Part shown: positions 8,004 through 17,333 of the stretch, in pieces
How positions within the stretch are numbered: position 1 is the first letter of the stretch
How the letters are laid out: each line of letters begins with the position of its first letter
Assembly: GCF_013373365.1 (NCBI RefSeq)
Contig: NZ_CP035925.1
Span: forward strand, 2,666,001-2,730,000
From: Lentibacillus sp. CBA3610
Lineage (GTDB): Bacteria > Bacillota > Bacilli > Bacillales > Amphibacillaceae
Direction of reading: 5' to 3'
Length of the DNA: 64,000 nucleotides
Position numbers and translations under genes: made by a program
The notes under the pieces: model-generated
Told to the model about the DNA's origin: nothing
Seen by the model: the letters and a program-made list of their open reading frames with translations, nothing else
The model's database searches: none

Positions 8004-8723
8004 ATGGTATTGGACTATACAAATTCTATTCCGCTCTATATCCAACTGAAAGAAAAAATTGAAGAGAGGATTTTGAAAGGATTCTATACCGGCAAAATCC
8101 CCAGCGAACGCGAGTTTATGGATGAGTACTACGTCAGCCGCAGTACCGTCAGACAAGCAATTGATGCCCTGACAAGAGAAGGTACGCTTGAGAAAAAGCC
8201 GGGGAAAGGAACCTTTGTGACGCTGAAGCCAATTAACGATTGGCTCGGCAGCTTGAGCAGTACTTCTGAGACGATCCAACGCATGGGGATGGAACCTGGG
8301 GCAAAGCTGATTAAAGCGGATAGTGTCCAATTACCCAATATCCTGCAAAAATCAATAGGGATAACAGAAGCTGTTCACATTAAACGCATCCGTTATGCAG
8401 ACAACATTCCGATTGGGGTTGAGAATAACTACTATCCTATTAAGCTGGGCGAAAAAATTAAAACGTATGATTTAAACAAGATATCATTATATGACCTGCT
8501 TGAGCAGGAATTAGGTGTCAATTCAATCGAAGCGGATCAGACTATCAAATCAGAACAAGTTGCCAGGGAAGATGCTCAACTATTGAATGTTCCAACGAGC
8601 ACCAGTATGTTAATAGCTGAACGAAAATTAGTAGATATTAATGGTGATTTTGTCGAATACGAACGTGCTTCTTATCGATCGGATATGTATTCGTTTAATA
8701 TTAAGCTTTCCAGAAAAAAATGA
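8004..8723 (+). CDS. GntR family transcriptional regulator (HutC/UTRA type)
   Basis: A 239-residue DNA-binding regulator. The winged helix is at about 5-70 (IPLYIQLKEKIEERI, KIPSEREF, VSRSTVRQAIDALTREG, KPGKGTFV). The UTRA ligand-binding domain is at about 95-235 (HIKRIRYADNIPIGVENNYYP, LLNVPTSTSMLIAERKLVD, EYERASYRSDMYSFNI). The in-frame GTG at 7995 overlaps the ribosome binding site AACAGGTGA, so the ATG at 8004 is taken. It converges with the tct-ldh operon. Control of that operon in response to its substrate is a reasonable inference, but no operator was proved. Confidence 0.88.
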   Translation: MVLDYTNSIPLYIQLKEKIEERILKGFYTGKIPSEREFMDEYYVSRSTVRQAIDALTREGTLEKKPGKGTFVTLKPINDWLGSLSSTSETIQRMGMEPGAKLIKADSVQLPNILQKSIGITEAVHIKRIRYADNIPIGVENNYYPIKLGEKIKTYDLNKISLYDLLEQELGVNSIEADQTIKSEQVAREDAQLLNVPTSTSMLIAERKLVDINGDFVEYERASYRSDMYSFNIKLSRKK

Positions 8724-8725
8724 GT

Positions 8726-8758
8726 GACAGCCTATCAACGTCAGTTTGACAGGCTGTC
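8726..8758. terminator. Bidirectional terminator between the GntR and ldh genes
   Basis: GACAGCCT and AGGCTGTC pair, with a further inner pairing TCAA/TTGA. It lies in the 50-base gap between the two convergent genes. Confidence 0.75.
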
Positions 8759-8773
8759 CCGTTTAATGGTTTG

Positions 8774-9823
8774 TTACATCTTTAAGCGGGTTGAAATACC
8801 AAAAGCTTCCGCAACTGCATGAAGTTCGTCAATTGCAGCTTCTGTCAAAGGAATTCCGCTCTTTTGCCGTTCTCTTGCCCTTTCATTTTCGATTTCACCC
8901 GGCAGATAAATTTTATCGAAACCTTTGGCCGCCGGCACCTGTTTGATTTCTCTTGCCATGGTGTCCATCCGATTTTTGAACGTATCTAATTCCTCAAAAA
9001 TGTCAGCACGCATCACGAAGAAAAATTGACCGACTTCCTGAACGTCATCTAAATTCTCAGGTCTACCGATACACGGTCCAAATGCAGCACCTGTCAGCAG
9101 TCCGGACAAAACATCGGCGAGTAATGCTAGCCCGTATCCTTTTGGACCTCCCACCGGTAAAACCAATCCATCCATTGCTTCCTGTGCATCTGTGGTTGAT
9201 TCGCCTTTCTCGTTTATCGCCCAGCCGACAGGGATATCTTCATGATTTTGAATCGCCAGTTTTATTTTTCCTCTGGCTACAATACTTGTTGCCATGTCAA
9301 ACACGATATTGCCCTCTCCCCCTCCAGGTATCCCATAGGAAATCGGATTCGTACCAAAATATCTTTCTTTTCCGCCCCACGGAGCCATATAGGATGGAGC
9401 GTTTGTTGTGGCTAAACAAACACAATCATTCTCAGCTGCATAGCCAGTGTAATCAGCCAACATGCCACAATGGTTGGAATGTGTGATGCCGGCAATGGCG
9501 ACACCCGTTTCTTTTGCCTTACTAACAGCAGATCTTATCCCTGCAGTAGCGGGGATAATCCCCAACTCGTTGGCACCATCAATAAAAATGGATGAGGGGG
9601 TTTCCTTTTTTACCGTCATGTTATGCTCTCGGTTAACAACGCCTTTTTCCAAGCGATCGGTATAATTTTTGACCCGGGTGACGCCGTGTGAATCAACACC
9701 TCTTAAATTGGCAAACACAAGATGACGTGCAACGGTTGCACTGTGCTCCTCCTGCAAGCCGGCTTTTTGAAAAATTGCTTGAATGTAATTTTCCAGATCA
9801 GTATGGTTTATGTGAAAAGTCAT
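8774..9823 (-). CDS. Malate/L-lactate dehydrogenase family (Ldh2) oxidoreductase
   Basis: A 349-residue NAD(P)-dependent 2-hydroxyacid dehydrogenase of the YlbC/YiaK/ComC/AllD family, a fold unrelated to classic lactate dehydrogenase. Motifs: ANLRGVDSHGVTRV near the N-terminus (conserved catalytic His), ITHSNHCGMLADYTGYAA, NAPSYMAPWGGKERYFGTNPISYG, MATSIVARGKI and LPVGGPKGYGLALLADVLSG. AGAAAGGGTAGAAGTC precedes the ATG. It is the last gene of a unit with the three tripartite carboxylate transporter genes, so it probably acts on the imported carboxylate (a 2-oxo or 2-hydroxy acid). The precise substrate cannot be told. Confidence 0.87.
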   Translation of the reverse strand: MTFHINHTDLENYIQAIFQKAGLQEEHSATVARHLVFANLRGVDSHGVTRVKNYTDRLEKGVVNREHNMTVKKETPSSIFIDGANELGIIPATAGIRSAVSKAKETGVAIAGITHSNHCGMLADYTGYAAENDCVCLATTNAPSYMAPWGGKERYFGTNPISYGIPGGGEGNIVFDMATSIVARGKIKLAIQNHEDIPVGWAINEKGESTTDAQEAMDGLVLPVGGPKGYGLALLADVLSGLLTGAAFGPCIGRPENLDDVQEVGQFFFVMRADIFEELDTFKNRMDTMAREIKQVPAAKGFDKIYLPGEIENERARERQKSGIPLTEAAIDELHAVAEAFGISTRLKM

Positions 9824-9853
9824 GACTTCTACCCTTTCTAAGCGTATGTTTAA

Positions 9854-10315
9854 CTAGCCTAATAGAATTCCTGCGGGCAACGGTACGAGAAATACGTAAC
9901 GGAACAGCACAAAGAACACGATACTGACACTAACGGAACTGATTACAGCATGCACGATTTTCGCTTTGCTGCTTTTTTCCTGATTATCCCGCTGCAAATA
10001 CCACGTTAATGTACCGATGAACAGCAGACTGGCTATTAAAAATCCAAACAGGCTTATCAAAACGACGTAGCCTATCATCCCAAGACTCATGACGAACACT
10101 TTACGTTTGTCAATTCCGCTAAGTAATTTGGTGTCGGTAGGCTTAATCAAACTTTTTATAAGATAACCTATACTCAGGATCAAGAGTATAATTCCAATCG
10201 TACGCGGGAAAACGTAACTCATTTCCGACAACCCTCTTGTTTCCCAAATCGCAATGCAGGCGACAATGATCAATATAACTGAAGATACCGTATTGTAGTT
10301 GATTCGTTGCATCAT
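9854..10315 (-). CDS. tctB: Tripartite tricarboxylate transporter, small membrane protein
   Basis: A 153-residue membrane protein with four hydrophobic segments, the usual size and layout for TctB. It pairs with TctA in the membrane and takes substrate from the binding protein TctC. Its ATG overlaps the tctA stop codon (TGATG), the typical translational coupling of these genes. A second ATG follows immediately. Confidence 0.82.
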   Translation of the reverse strand: MMQRINYNTVSSVILIIVACIAIWETRGLSEMSYVFPRTIGIILLILSIGYLIKSLIKPTDTKLLSGIDKRKVFVMSLGMIGYVVLISLFGFLIASLLFIGTLTWYLQRDNQEKSSKAKIVHAVISSVSVSIVFFVLFRYVFLVPLPAGILLG

Positions 10316-11832
10316 CAGGCCCCCAGCTCCTCTTGATGGTCTTCATGCTTATTTCGGAAAAGATTGCTTAAAAGTGGCAGCAGTATCGACAGGACACATA
10401 ACACAATTAATACAATCGAGATTGGACGTGAAAAGAATAGTGCAAAGACGTTTCCGGATGCTTCTCCCAACAGCATGGATTGTGCAAGTCCTCTTTCTGC
10501 AATCGGTCCAAGAATAAGGCCCAACACAATTGGTGCCGGATTAAAGCCGGCATTTTTCATCACATAGGCCAGCAGACCAAACCCGATCAGTAATGCCACA
10601 TCCAGGAAATTATTCCGAATCGCATAAGATCCTATAATTGTTAGAAAGACAATCGAAGGCGCCAAGTATGATACTGGTATTGAGAGAACTTTTCCAATAT
10701 ACCTGGATCCCATCAGTCCGAAGACAATCATAACGACATTTGCGATCACAAAGGCAATTAAAAATGTGTAAACCAGTCCTGGCTGCTGGTTCATGAGATC
10801 AGGACCAGGTGTAATCCCCTGCATCATCAATGCCCCAAGAATAATAGCGGCAGGCGGCGCTCCCGGAATGCCGAGCGATAACAGCGGAACAAGGGACCCG
10901 CCAACTTCTGCGTTATTTGATGTTTCAGCAGCCACGACACCATCAACATTCCCTTTACCGAATGACTTTTTATCTTTGGAAAAGCGGACCGCAGCATCGT
11001 ACGACAATAATGATGCGACATTGCCCCCCGCTCCGGGAATAATGCCCGTTATGATACCAATGACGGATGACCGGATAATGGAAAATGGCTTTTTAATAAT
11101 ATAGAAAAAGAGGGTTTTGACGATGCCTTTTTCTTTTTTGACGCTTTTTTGGTGTTTGACCTTGTTCTCAATCATCGAAATGACTTCCGGTATACAGAAG
11201 AATGCAATTAAAATAACGATTAATTCCAGTCCGGATTGCAGCTCCGAAAAACCAAATGTATATCGTGACTCACCGCCAACCGGGGATATCCCGACAGTTC
11301 CGAGCAGCAGGCCGATACATCCGCCAATCAATCCCTTCAGCATGGATCCTGCTGACAACGTTGCAATCATCGTCAGTCCCAGTATGGCGACCCAGAAATA
11401 TTCAGGCGGTCCAAAATTCAATGCCCAATCGGCCAAAATTGGTGTCAGAAATAAAAGCGCAAGACCACCTATTATGCCGCCGATTCCCGAACTGATAGCA
11501 GCAGCGGCCAGTGCCTTTGAAGCTTGTCCTTTTTTCGTCATGGGATAACCATCAAACGTTGTCGCAATCGCAGACGGTGTACCTGGTGTGTTGATAAGAA
11601 TGGCTGATATGCATCCGCCGTAGATACCACCGATATATAAGCCACCCATCGTAATCAGCGATGTATCTGATTCCATTGTAAATGTAAACGGAAGCAATAA
11701 CGCCAATGCCATGGTTGCTGTTAATCCGGGCAAAGCACCTACAATAATGCCGACTAATACACCGGCACACAACAGAAACATATTTAAAGGTTGTGTTAAT
11801 GAACTCAGAACTTCTGGTAAAAACTCAAGCAT
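10315..11832 (-). CDS. tctA: Tripartite tricarboxylate transporter, large permease
   Basis: A 505-residue permease with about a dozen membrane segments. TctA motifs are clear: LVGIIVGALPGLTATMALALLLPFTF split over the first helices, GGIYGGCISAILINTPGTPSA, and the second-half counterpart GIIPGAGGNVASLLSYD with GSLVPLLSLGIPGAPPAAI. It imports a carboxylate by coupling to an ion gradient. The frame is open 14 codons upstream, but the ATG at 11832 follows GGAGGGTACTGGG and gives the normal N-terminus MLEFLPEVL. A hairpin lies between it and tctC. Confidence 0.93.
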   Translation of the reverse strand: MLEFLPEVLSSLTQPLNMFLLCAGVLVGIIVGALPGLTATMALALLLPFTFTMESDTSLITMGGLYIGGIYGGCISAILINTPGTPSAIATTFDGYPMTKKGQASKALAAAAISSGIGGIIGGLALLFLTPILADWALNFGPPEYFWVAILGLTMIATLSAGSMLKGLIGGCIGLLLGTVGISPVGGESRYTFGFSELQSGLELIVILIAFFCIPEVISMIENKVKHQKSVKKEKGIVKTLFFYIIKKPFSIIRSSVIGIITGIIPGAGGNVASLLSYDAAVRFSKDKKSFGKGNVDGVVAAETSNNAEVGGSLVPLLSLGIPGAPPAAIILGALMMQGITPGPDLMNQQPGLVYTFLIAFVIANVVMIVFGLMGSRYIGKVLSIPVSYLAPSIVFLTIIGSYAIRNNFLDVALLIGFGLLAYVMKNAGFNPAPIVLGLILGPIAERGLAQSMLLGEASGNVFALFFSRPISIVLIVLCVLSILLPLLSNLFRNKHEDHQEELGA

Positions 11833-11853
11833 CCCAGTACCCTCCAGGTGCGA

Positions 11854-11882
11854 AACCCTTTTTGGAAGTCCCAAAAAGGGTT
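11854..11882 (-). terminator. Intercistronic hairpin between tctC and tctA
   Basis: AACCCTTTTTGG and CCAAAAAGGGTT form a 12-bp stem with a four-to-five-base loop. It lies inside the operon rather than at its end, so partial termination or mRNA-end protection (more TctC than TctA/B) is likely. Confidence 0.75.
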
Positions 11883-11965
11883 ATTCTTTACTTGTGGTGT
11901 TCGATCAATTTATTCGTCTTATTATCTAATTGGCCCAACAGGACTGTGACGAGCTCCAGCCCACG

Positions 11966-12943
11966 TCAGTTATCTTCAACATTTTCGAGAATTCGGCTGT
12001 ACTGCTCTGTTTTCTGTTCAATATATTCCAGGGATTCCTCATGCCCCATTCTTTTCGGTTCGAATCCTTCATTGTACATCTCGTCCTCAACACCTTCTTC
12101 ATCCAGGATATCCAAAAATGCCTTTTCGAGCGTGTCGATTACTTCCTGATTTGTCTCAGGTGGCACCGCTACACCACGGTCAATTCCCGGCGTCATATCA
12201 TAGCCTAATTCCTTAAATGTCGGCACATCCGGCAATGGTTTAAACGTCTCTTCTGATCCAATGGCAAGTATATTCATATCATCTTTGTACTTAATCAGGT
12301 CACTGGAGTTTCCAAAAATAACCTCTGCATTCCCCCCAAGAAAAGCTTGAATGGACGGTGCAGCACCATCAAATGGCACGTATTGCATGTCGAGGCCGGC
12401 TAGATCCTGCAACTGCAGCAATGCAATGTGATGGCCCGAATATGTCCCGGAGCCTGCTACAGTAATAGAGCCCGGCGATTCTTTTGCCTTGTTTACGAGG
12501 TCTTCAAGTGATTCAATGTCACTATCCTTGGAAACGGCTATCCCGATTGGTGTTGCCTGAAAAATAGCTGCCGGCACAATATCCTCTGTCTGGTACCCTG
12601 TATCATCGTTTGCCAGTGGCTGAAGAATGATATGCGGGATATTGATGCCGGAAATGAAATGCCCATCCGGATCTTTACCAATCAGCTCGCTCCATCCAAC
12701 GGAACCGCCTCCACCAGGTTTGTACTGAATCATAACATCCTGGCCTAAGGACTCTTCCAAATAGGGCTGCTGCCTTCTCGCTTCCACATCCGATTGACCA
12801 CCCGGATCAAAAGGAATACTGTATGTAATAGATTCAGACGGGTAATTTTCTGCATTTCCTGAACCACCGGCATCTGCCCCGCACGCCGATAAGACCAATA
12901 CCGCAGTCAGCATACTTACGACAATCAATGTCAACTTTTTCAT
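11966..12943 (-). CDS. tctC: Tripartite tricarboxylate transporter substrate-binding lipoprotein
   Basis: A 325-residue secreted lipoprotein of the TctC/BugT family. Signal peptide MKKLTLIVVSMLTAVLVLS ends in lipobox LSAC; the cysteine is residue 21. The mature part has IPFDPGGQSDVEARRQQPYL, a form of the family's GG(x)D substrate loop, MIQYKPGGGGSVGWSEL, and the GSGTYSGHH segment. It captures a carboxylate outside the cell for TctAB. GGGAGGTAAAGC precedes the ATG. It is first in the tctC-A-B-ldh unit, downstream of an inverted repeat and candidate promoter at 13001-13030. Confidence 0.92.
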   Translation of the reverse strand: MKKLTLIVVSMLTAVLVLSACGADAGGSGNAENYPSESITYSIPFDPGGQSDVEARRQQPYLEESLGQDVMIQYKPGGGGSVGWSELIGKDPDGHFISGINIPHIILQPLANDDTGYQTEDIVPAAIFQATPIGIAVSKDSDIESLEDLVNKAKESPGSITVAGSGTYSGHHIALLQLQDLAGLDMQYVPFDGAAPSIQAFLGGNAEVIFGNSSDLIKYKDDMNILAIGSEETFKPLPDVPTFKELGYDMTPGIDRGVAVPPETNQEVIDTLEKAFLDILDEEGVEDEMYNEGFEPKRMGHEESLEYIEQKTEQYSRILENVEDN

Positions 12944-12978
12944 GCTTTACCTCCCGATTCCAAAGTCACAACCTAATG

Positions 12979-13030
12979 GGTTATCGAACTAAAAGCCGAT
13001 AAGTCCAACCGATCGGCATCAGTTGGACTT
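12979..13030 (-). promoter_or_regulatory. Inverted repeat overlapping a candidate promoter of the tct operon
   Basis: AAGTCCAAC (13001-13009) and GTTGGACTT (13022-13030) form a perfect 9-bp inverted repeat with a 12-base centre. Inside it, GCCGAT and ATCGGC make a second dyad. On the minus strand TTGGAC of the repeat, a 17-base spacer and GATAAC form a weak promoter for tctC. A regulator bound to the repeat would cover the -35. It could also be a poor terminator for panD, but no U-run follows directly. Confidence 0.4.
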
Positions 13031-13093
13031 AAACCTTCACATCCCCAGGCCAATGCAAGTCATGTTCTTCTATGCCTGTAATGTCATGTTTCA

Positions 13094-13411
13094 TCAAAAC
13101 ACGACTAGGCGCAGGTCAATTTCTTCCTCATTCATCTGCGCCATGCTTAGGATGATGACAATGTCACCAGGCGAGAATAAATGAGCTGGCGGGCCATTCA
13201 GACAGATTTTTTTCGAACCCTCCGGCGCCGGTAAAGCATATGTCTTCCATCTAGTCGCATTTTTCAGACTTGTTATTTGCACCATTTCGTATGGTTTAAT
13301 ATCAGCTTCTTTCATAAACTTCTCATCAATCGTCACACTGCCGACATAGTCAAGGTCAGCTTCTGTCACTCGCACTCTATGAAGTTTCCCTTTACACATC
13401 AGTCGCTGCAT
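13094..13411 (-). CDS. panD: Aspartate 1-decarboxylase family, pyruvoyl enzyme
   Basis: A 105-residue cytoplasmic PanD homologue; PanD converts L-aspartate to beta-alanine for pantothenate. Numbering from the chosen ATG puts all known E. coli active-site residues in register: Lys9, Tyr22, the Gly24-Ser25 self-cleavage site (DYVGSVTID), Arg54, Tyr58 and Asn72. The frame runs 43 codons further upstream, but GAGGAGGAATTTTTTT before 13411 sets the start. The usual NGAAA loop reads NGPPA. panB and panC are not adjacent, and the gene is divergent from a symporter-amidohydrolase unit, so a catabolic or biosynthetic link there is possible. Confidence 0.85.
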   Translation of the reverse strand: MQRLMCKGKLHRVRVTEADLDYVGSVTIDEKFMKEADIKPYEMVQITSLKNATRWKTYALPAPEGSKKICLNGPPAHLFSPGDIVIILSMAQMNEEEIDLRLVVF

Positions 13412-13483
13412 AAAAAAATTCCTCCTCGTGTTGGAATCCTCTTTAAGTATATAGTAAAGAAAGTAGATCAAATGAGGTAGAAT

Positions 13484-13508
13484 GTACCAATTCATAGTGT
13501 ACTGGTAC
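13484..13508. promoter_or_regulatory. Small inverted repeat in the panD-symporter divergent region
   Basis: GTACCA and TGGTAC separated by 13 bases, lying between the starts of panD (13411) and the symporter gene (13617). Possible operator; no regulator can be assigned. Confidence 0.25.
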
Positions 13509-13616
13509 GGACATATGACAATAATTGATTCAATATACACGGCACGTAAAATACAAGATAACGATGTGAGTTTTGTCGATTATAACCAATAGTGAGACAG
13601 AGAGAGGTGAAACGTT

Positions 13617-13654
13617 TTGAATTGGTATATATTTTGGATTGGCATTTTTCTTAT
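13617..13654 (+). pseudogene. 5' fragment of a sodium:solute symporter gene
   Basis: A TTG start after GAGAGAGGTGAAACGTT opens the reading M N W Y I F W I G I F L. This is the start of an SSS-family symporter, and it stops making sense at the transposon boundary (13655). Joining it to the sequence after the second TTAT copy at 20408-20411 gives IGIFLIGIFAISIYYSRK, a normal first helix. The gene was therefore intact before the transposon inserted. Confidence 0.85.
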
Positions 13655-13781
13655 TGTGGTAAAGCATCACTTTATCTCATCAAGATAGGGCTATTTTGTT
13701 TCAAATTCTCCAGTGTAATTCTGTACTCCCTGACATAATATGCTAAATTTTTTGCATATTGATATGGAGGGGGAGTTTTTT

Positions 13782-14327
13782 ATGATGCTTATCCACAATT
13801 TTGAAATTGGCCTTGAGGAATATGATGAAAGGGGGTTGGAGAACAAATTCCCTGTATTTGATCGATGTCCCGATTGTCACTGTATTGCTCAGAATAACTT
13901 ACATCGAAATGGTTATTATTGGCGATATGGGATAATGACAAGGATGAGGCATTGTATCCCAATATGCCGTGTAGGTGCTTAGTTCTGAAGGTTAATATTT
14001 CGATCTCCCAAGCTTTAATCCTTATTTTCAGCATACAATACATACGATTAGAGTACGTGTGAATACCGAAGAGAAAAAGTGCGTGGGGTATTCGCCAACA
14101 ACTGGGCTCTATACATAAAGCGTTTTTGTGAACGCCTTAACTGGATTCATAGTTTTTCATGGATAGGCTGCCAACTCGGTTTGTCGAAAGACATCAAAAA
14201 AGAAGCCCCTAAAAAATATGTGAGGAATGATCCAGGATTTAGGCGAATCCACCTTCTTTCGAAGGAGCTGTGGTCATTTATCATCATATTTTATGGGCAA
14301 ATTAATTGTACCATATTTGAGGCGTGA
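13782..14327 (+). pseudogene. DUF6431 transposon protein, decayed
   Basis: Starts at an ATG after GGAGGGGGAG. The first 66 residues hold the expected zinc-finger-like CPDCHC and the LHRNGYYWRYG segment, ending IPICRV. The frame then breaks twice. RCLV and LPSFNPYFQHTIHT continue in other frames, and ERLNWIHSFSWIGCQLGLSK is part of a further frame from 14079. DUF6431 proteins accompany this transposase/ATPase combination in Bacillaceae; their role is not known to me. The breaks indicate loss of function. Confidence 0.65.
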
Positions 14328-14450
14328 TTTGGGGCGTGTCAAAATAAATTGTTATCCCACATAAATCTTGCCTATGAATCTTTTGCCGAAAAAAGTAGAA
14401 TGAAAGCAATGGATAACCGGTTGTCCTTCTATCAAAAGGAGGAAAATTCA

Positions 14451-15239
14451 ATGAATGAGAAAACACGGGAGGAAATTGCTTTATTTCGCTATGGGTTGAT
14501 TGCCCCACTGTTGAATGGACATATGGAGCCGAAGGCATATTTTCAAGAATTGGAGGGGAAAATTCATCAGGTTCCTTATTATGGAGAACGAAAAGTTGCA
14601 ACTAAAACAATGCAAGAATGGCTTCTTCATTACCGAAGGAACGGATTTGATGCACTGAAACCAAAAAGACGTTCGGATCATGGAAATTCCAGGAGATTGT
14701 CCCCGGATGATAAGGATCATATTTTAAAAATAAGGAAGGAATTTCTCCACATGCCGGTCAGTGTGTTCTACGAACAGCTAATTATACAGGGGGAGATTCA
14801 AAAGCATGAGGTTTCCTATGCCACCATCAATCGATTATTGAAAAAACATAACCTGGCTGGTAAGAATCATATAAGCTTTCATCCAGAAAAAGAACGGAAA
14901 CGTTTTGCCTACGATAAGGTCAATGTATTATGGCAAGCAGATTTATCACATGGTCCATATATATCAATAAATGGAAAAGCGAAGAAAACCTTTTTGATTG
15001 CCTATATTGATGATTGTTCAAGGCTTGTCCCTTACGCGCAATTCTTTACTTCAGAAAAGTTTGATGGGTTACGAGAAGTCACAAGGGAGGCATTGATACG
15101 GCGTGGAAAACCAACCATTATTTACGCAGATAATGGTAAAATTTATCGTTCAGAAACGCTTCAACATGCATGTGCCCAATTGGGAATAACGTTGGCTCAT
15201 ACGTCACCATACGATCCCAAAGCAAAAGGTTATGTATAG
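14451..15239 (+). pseudogene. DDE transposase (Mu/IS481-like integrase core), 5' part
   Basis: Starts at an ATG after AAAGGAGGAAAATTCA. It has an N-terminal helix-turn-helix region (KTMQEWLLHYRRNGFDALKP) and an RNase-H-fold core with the first two acidic residues in VLWQADLSHG and IYADNGK. The coding sequence breaks at PYDPKAKG, where the RIT element enters, and ends a few codons later. The third catalytic Glu lies in the 3' part (KGKIERVF) at 18.7 kb. Confidence 0.9.
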
Positions 15240-15261
15240 TAAATGATAATGTAAAGTAAAT
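15224..15261 (+). repeat. Left terminal inverted repeat of the RIT element
   Basis: 38 bp starting AAAAGGTTATGTATAGTAAA. It matches the complement of 18642-18679 with one difference (A/G at position 23). It includes the six-base flank AAAAGG. Confidence 0.9.
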
Positions 15262-15316
15262 CTTTTCTTTGCAGTCAAAGCAGGGTATTATGCTAAAATA
15301 CTTTACATTATCATTT
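15241..15316. repeat. Paired inverted recombinase-site-like repeats, left end
   Basis: AAATGATAATGTAAAGTA (15241-15258) and its exact complement TACTTTACATTATCATTT (15299-15316) face each other around 40 bases. The right end has an equivalent pair at about 18591-18606 and 18642-18662. Likely recombinase binding sites. Confidence 0.7.
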
Positions 15317-15320
15317 GTTC

Positions 15321-16340
15321 TTATTTATTGAAGCTGTTCAGCCACGTCAATAGGTTCTCATTTTCTTGCCACTCAGGTTCATCAGAAGGTGTTACATCAG
15401 TATATGCCTTCTCTATTGCTTCTCTTTTTTGTTTTGAATCTGTCTTGGCATAAATTTCTGTTACCTGTACAGAACTATGACCAAGAATATCTCTTATATA
15501 TACAAGATTCACACCGGCTTGAAGTAGGTGCATTGCTTTTGAGTGTCTGAGACAATGGCAGGTAAACACTTCCGGAATCAATGTTTTATTTTCTTCCCGA
15601 GCTAAATTTTTGTATTTGGCTAATACATAATTCACCCCGGCTCTTGTCAGTTTCTCCTTTCTGTTATTGAAAAACAAAGGATATAAATTCGAAGAATTTT
15701 TTAAAAGGTCTTGTTCTTCCATATATCGCTTCAGTATTTGTACCGTTGGTTCCATTAAAGGTACAATCCTGGCTTTGTTTCCTTTGCCAATCAATTTTAT
15801 AGTATAGGGTTTATCGAGCCGAACCATTGATGGTGTTAAGTCTATTATTTCCTGAACCCTGGCACCCGTTTCATACATGAGTGTTAATAAAGTTAAATCG
15901 CGGCGTCCAGCCGTTGTTTCTATATTTGGCATTTTTAACAGTAACTCTACCCCGTTAAGAGTTAGATAGTTTATGGTTTTCTTTTTTGTCCTTTTGACTG
16001 GAATAGAGAGGACTTTCTGCCATTCCAATAAATTATCCGGATTCTCGTATTGGAGATATTTAAAAAAGGAATGGATTGCTGCCAATCGCACATTTCTCGT
16101 CGCTGTGCTGCATCTACGCATTTTTTCCATCCAATCTAAATATTCCACCACTATATTTTTGGTTACCATATTCAAGGTCAAATTATCCGCAGGAATGTTC
16201 TTTTCATCGCTTAGGAAACGAAGAAAAAGAATAAACGTGTCTCTATAGGAGGCAATGGTGTTTTTGCTTGCTCCAGCTTCGCCTGGAAGATATTTTGTGA
16301 GAAACCTTGTAAGATAATAGGAAAAATCAGTAGGTTTCAT
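15321..16340 (-). CDS. Tyrosine recombinase, third gene of the RIT trio
   Basis: A 339-residue site-specific recombinase. It has an N-terminal SAM-like core-binding domain at about 1-95 and a catalytic domain at about 105-320. Catalytic residues: Arg in YETGARVQEIIDL, HCLRHS (His-x-x-Arg), His in LGHSSVQVTEIYAK and the nucleophile Tyr in the same segment. The ATG at 16340 overlaps the stop of the second recombinase (ATGA) and follows GGAGGTGAAGTCAGA. The frame appears intact. Confidence 0.9.
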   Translation of the reverse strand: MKPTDFSYYLTRFLTKYLPGEAGASKNTIASYRDTFILFLRFLSDEKNIPADNLTLNMVTKNIVVEYLDWMEKMRRCSTATRNVRLAAIHSFFKYLQYENPDNLLEWQKVLSIPVKRTKKKTINYLTLNGVELLLKMPNIETTAGRRDLTLLTLMYETGARVQEIIDLTPSMVRLDKPYTIKLIGKGNKARIVPLMEPTVQILKRYMEEQDLLKNSSNLYPLFFNNRKEKLTRAGVNYVLAKYKNLAREENKTLIPEVFTCHCLRHSKAMHLLQAGVNLVYIRDILGHSSVQVTEIYAKTDSKQKREAIEKAYTDVTPSDEPEWQENENLLTWLNSFNK

Positions 16341-17270
16341 TCTGACTTCACCTCCGGAAATAAATATGAACACAGATTATTTACATCTTGAATTAATTCC
16401 GGATACATATCCGAGGTTAATCTGACATACTTGTCCGTAGCTTCCAATGAATTGTGACCCAAATATTTAGACAGAATTGGGAGAGAATAGTATAGATCCA
16501 GTCCCTTACGGGACATTTCTGCCAATGAATGCACACTAAATGAATGTCTAAGGTCATGTACCCGTGGTCCCAAACCTTTCCCACCATGCGAGATACCGGC
16601 TTCCCAAAGAATTTTACGAAACCATCTATATACTGTGTCCGGGGCGTAACGGTTACCATTCAACTGTATAAAAAAGTAGCCCTCGGAGTCGTTTGAAGAA
16701 ATATGAACTTTATATTGTTTACAAATCGTTATTAAAGAATCGGAAAGGGGAAGTATCCGGTCACATCCATTTTTCGTTTCCCTGACAATAATATAATTTT
16801 CGTCAAGGTTTACATCCTTATTTTTAAGTGACATTGCCTCATTTATCCTTAATCCGCAGCCGTAAATGACACGAAAAACGACAGGAAGGATAAATTTCAT
16901 ATTAGATTTACCATTTACCTTGATCGTATCACAAGCAGTAAAAAATGATTTTAGCTCATCTTTTGAAAAAATATATGGTGTGAAAGTTGTCTGATACTTT
17001 TTAGGCGTTCTCGGAATGTAAGACTGATAGCCTAATTGATTCAGGTAGATGCAAAAGTTGGCAATATCATTAACTCTTTTATAGCGCGTGACGTCAGATT
17101 CATTCGGGCGTTTTTCTTTCCATTTCTCTGCCAATCCTTTCGTCAAACCGATTGAAGTTGCGCCGTTATTGATTGTAAAATCGTCAAACGTTTTTGAAGT
17201 ATAAGTGTTGCTCAGGCATTAGCCCATATTTCTTTTGAATGCTATATATTTGCTCAATCAAAATAAGCAT
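16337..17270 (-). pseudogene. Tyrosine recombinase, second gene of the RIT trio, N-terminal frameshift
   Basis: The catalytic part is intact: YGCGLRINEAMSL, HDLRHSF, LGHNSLEATDKYVRL. The open frame begins only around residue 50 (about 17146). The missing N-terminus is readable in another frame from an ATG at 17270 (LILIEQIYSIQKKYGLMPEQ). The two join at an A5 run (17191-17195): with four A residues the protein would read HLYFKTFDDFTINNG. A single inserted base explains the break. Translation from an internal start is possible but would lack the core-binding region. Confidence 0.75.
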
Positions 17271-17333
17271 TGACTCCTGATAGTTCCATCTCAGTTCACC
17301 TCCTGGTAATTGAGGTGATTGATTTTAGTACCT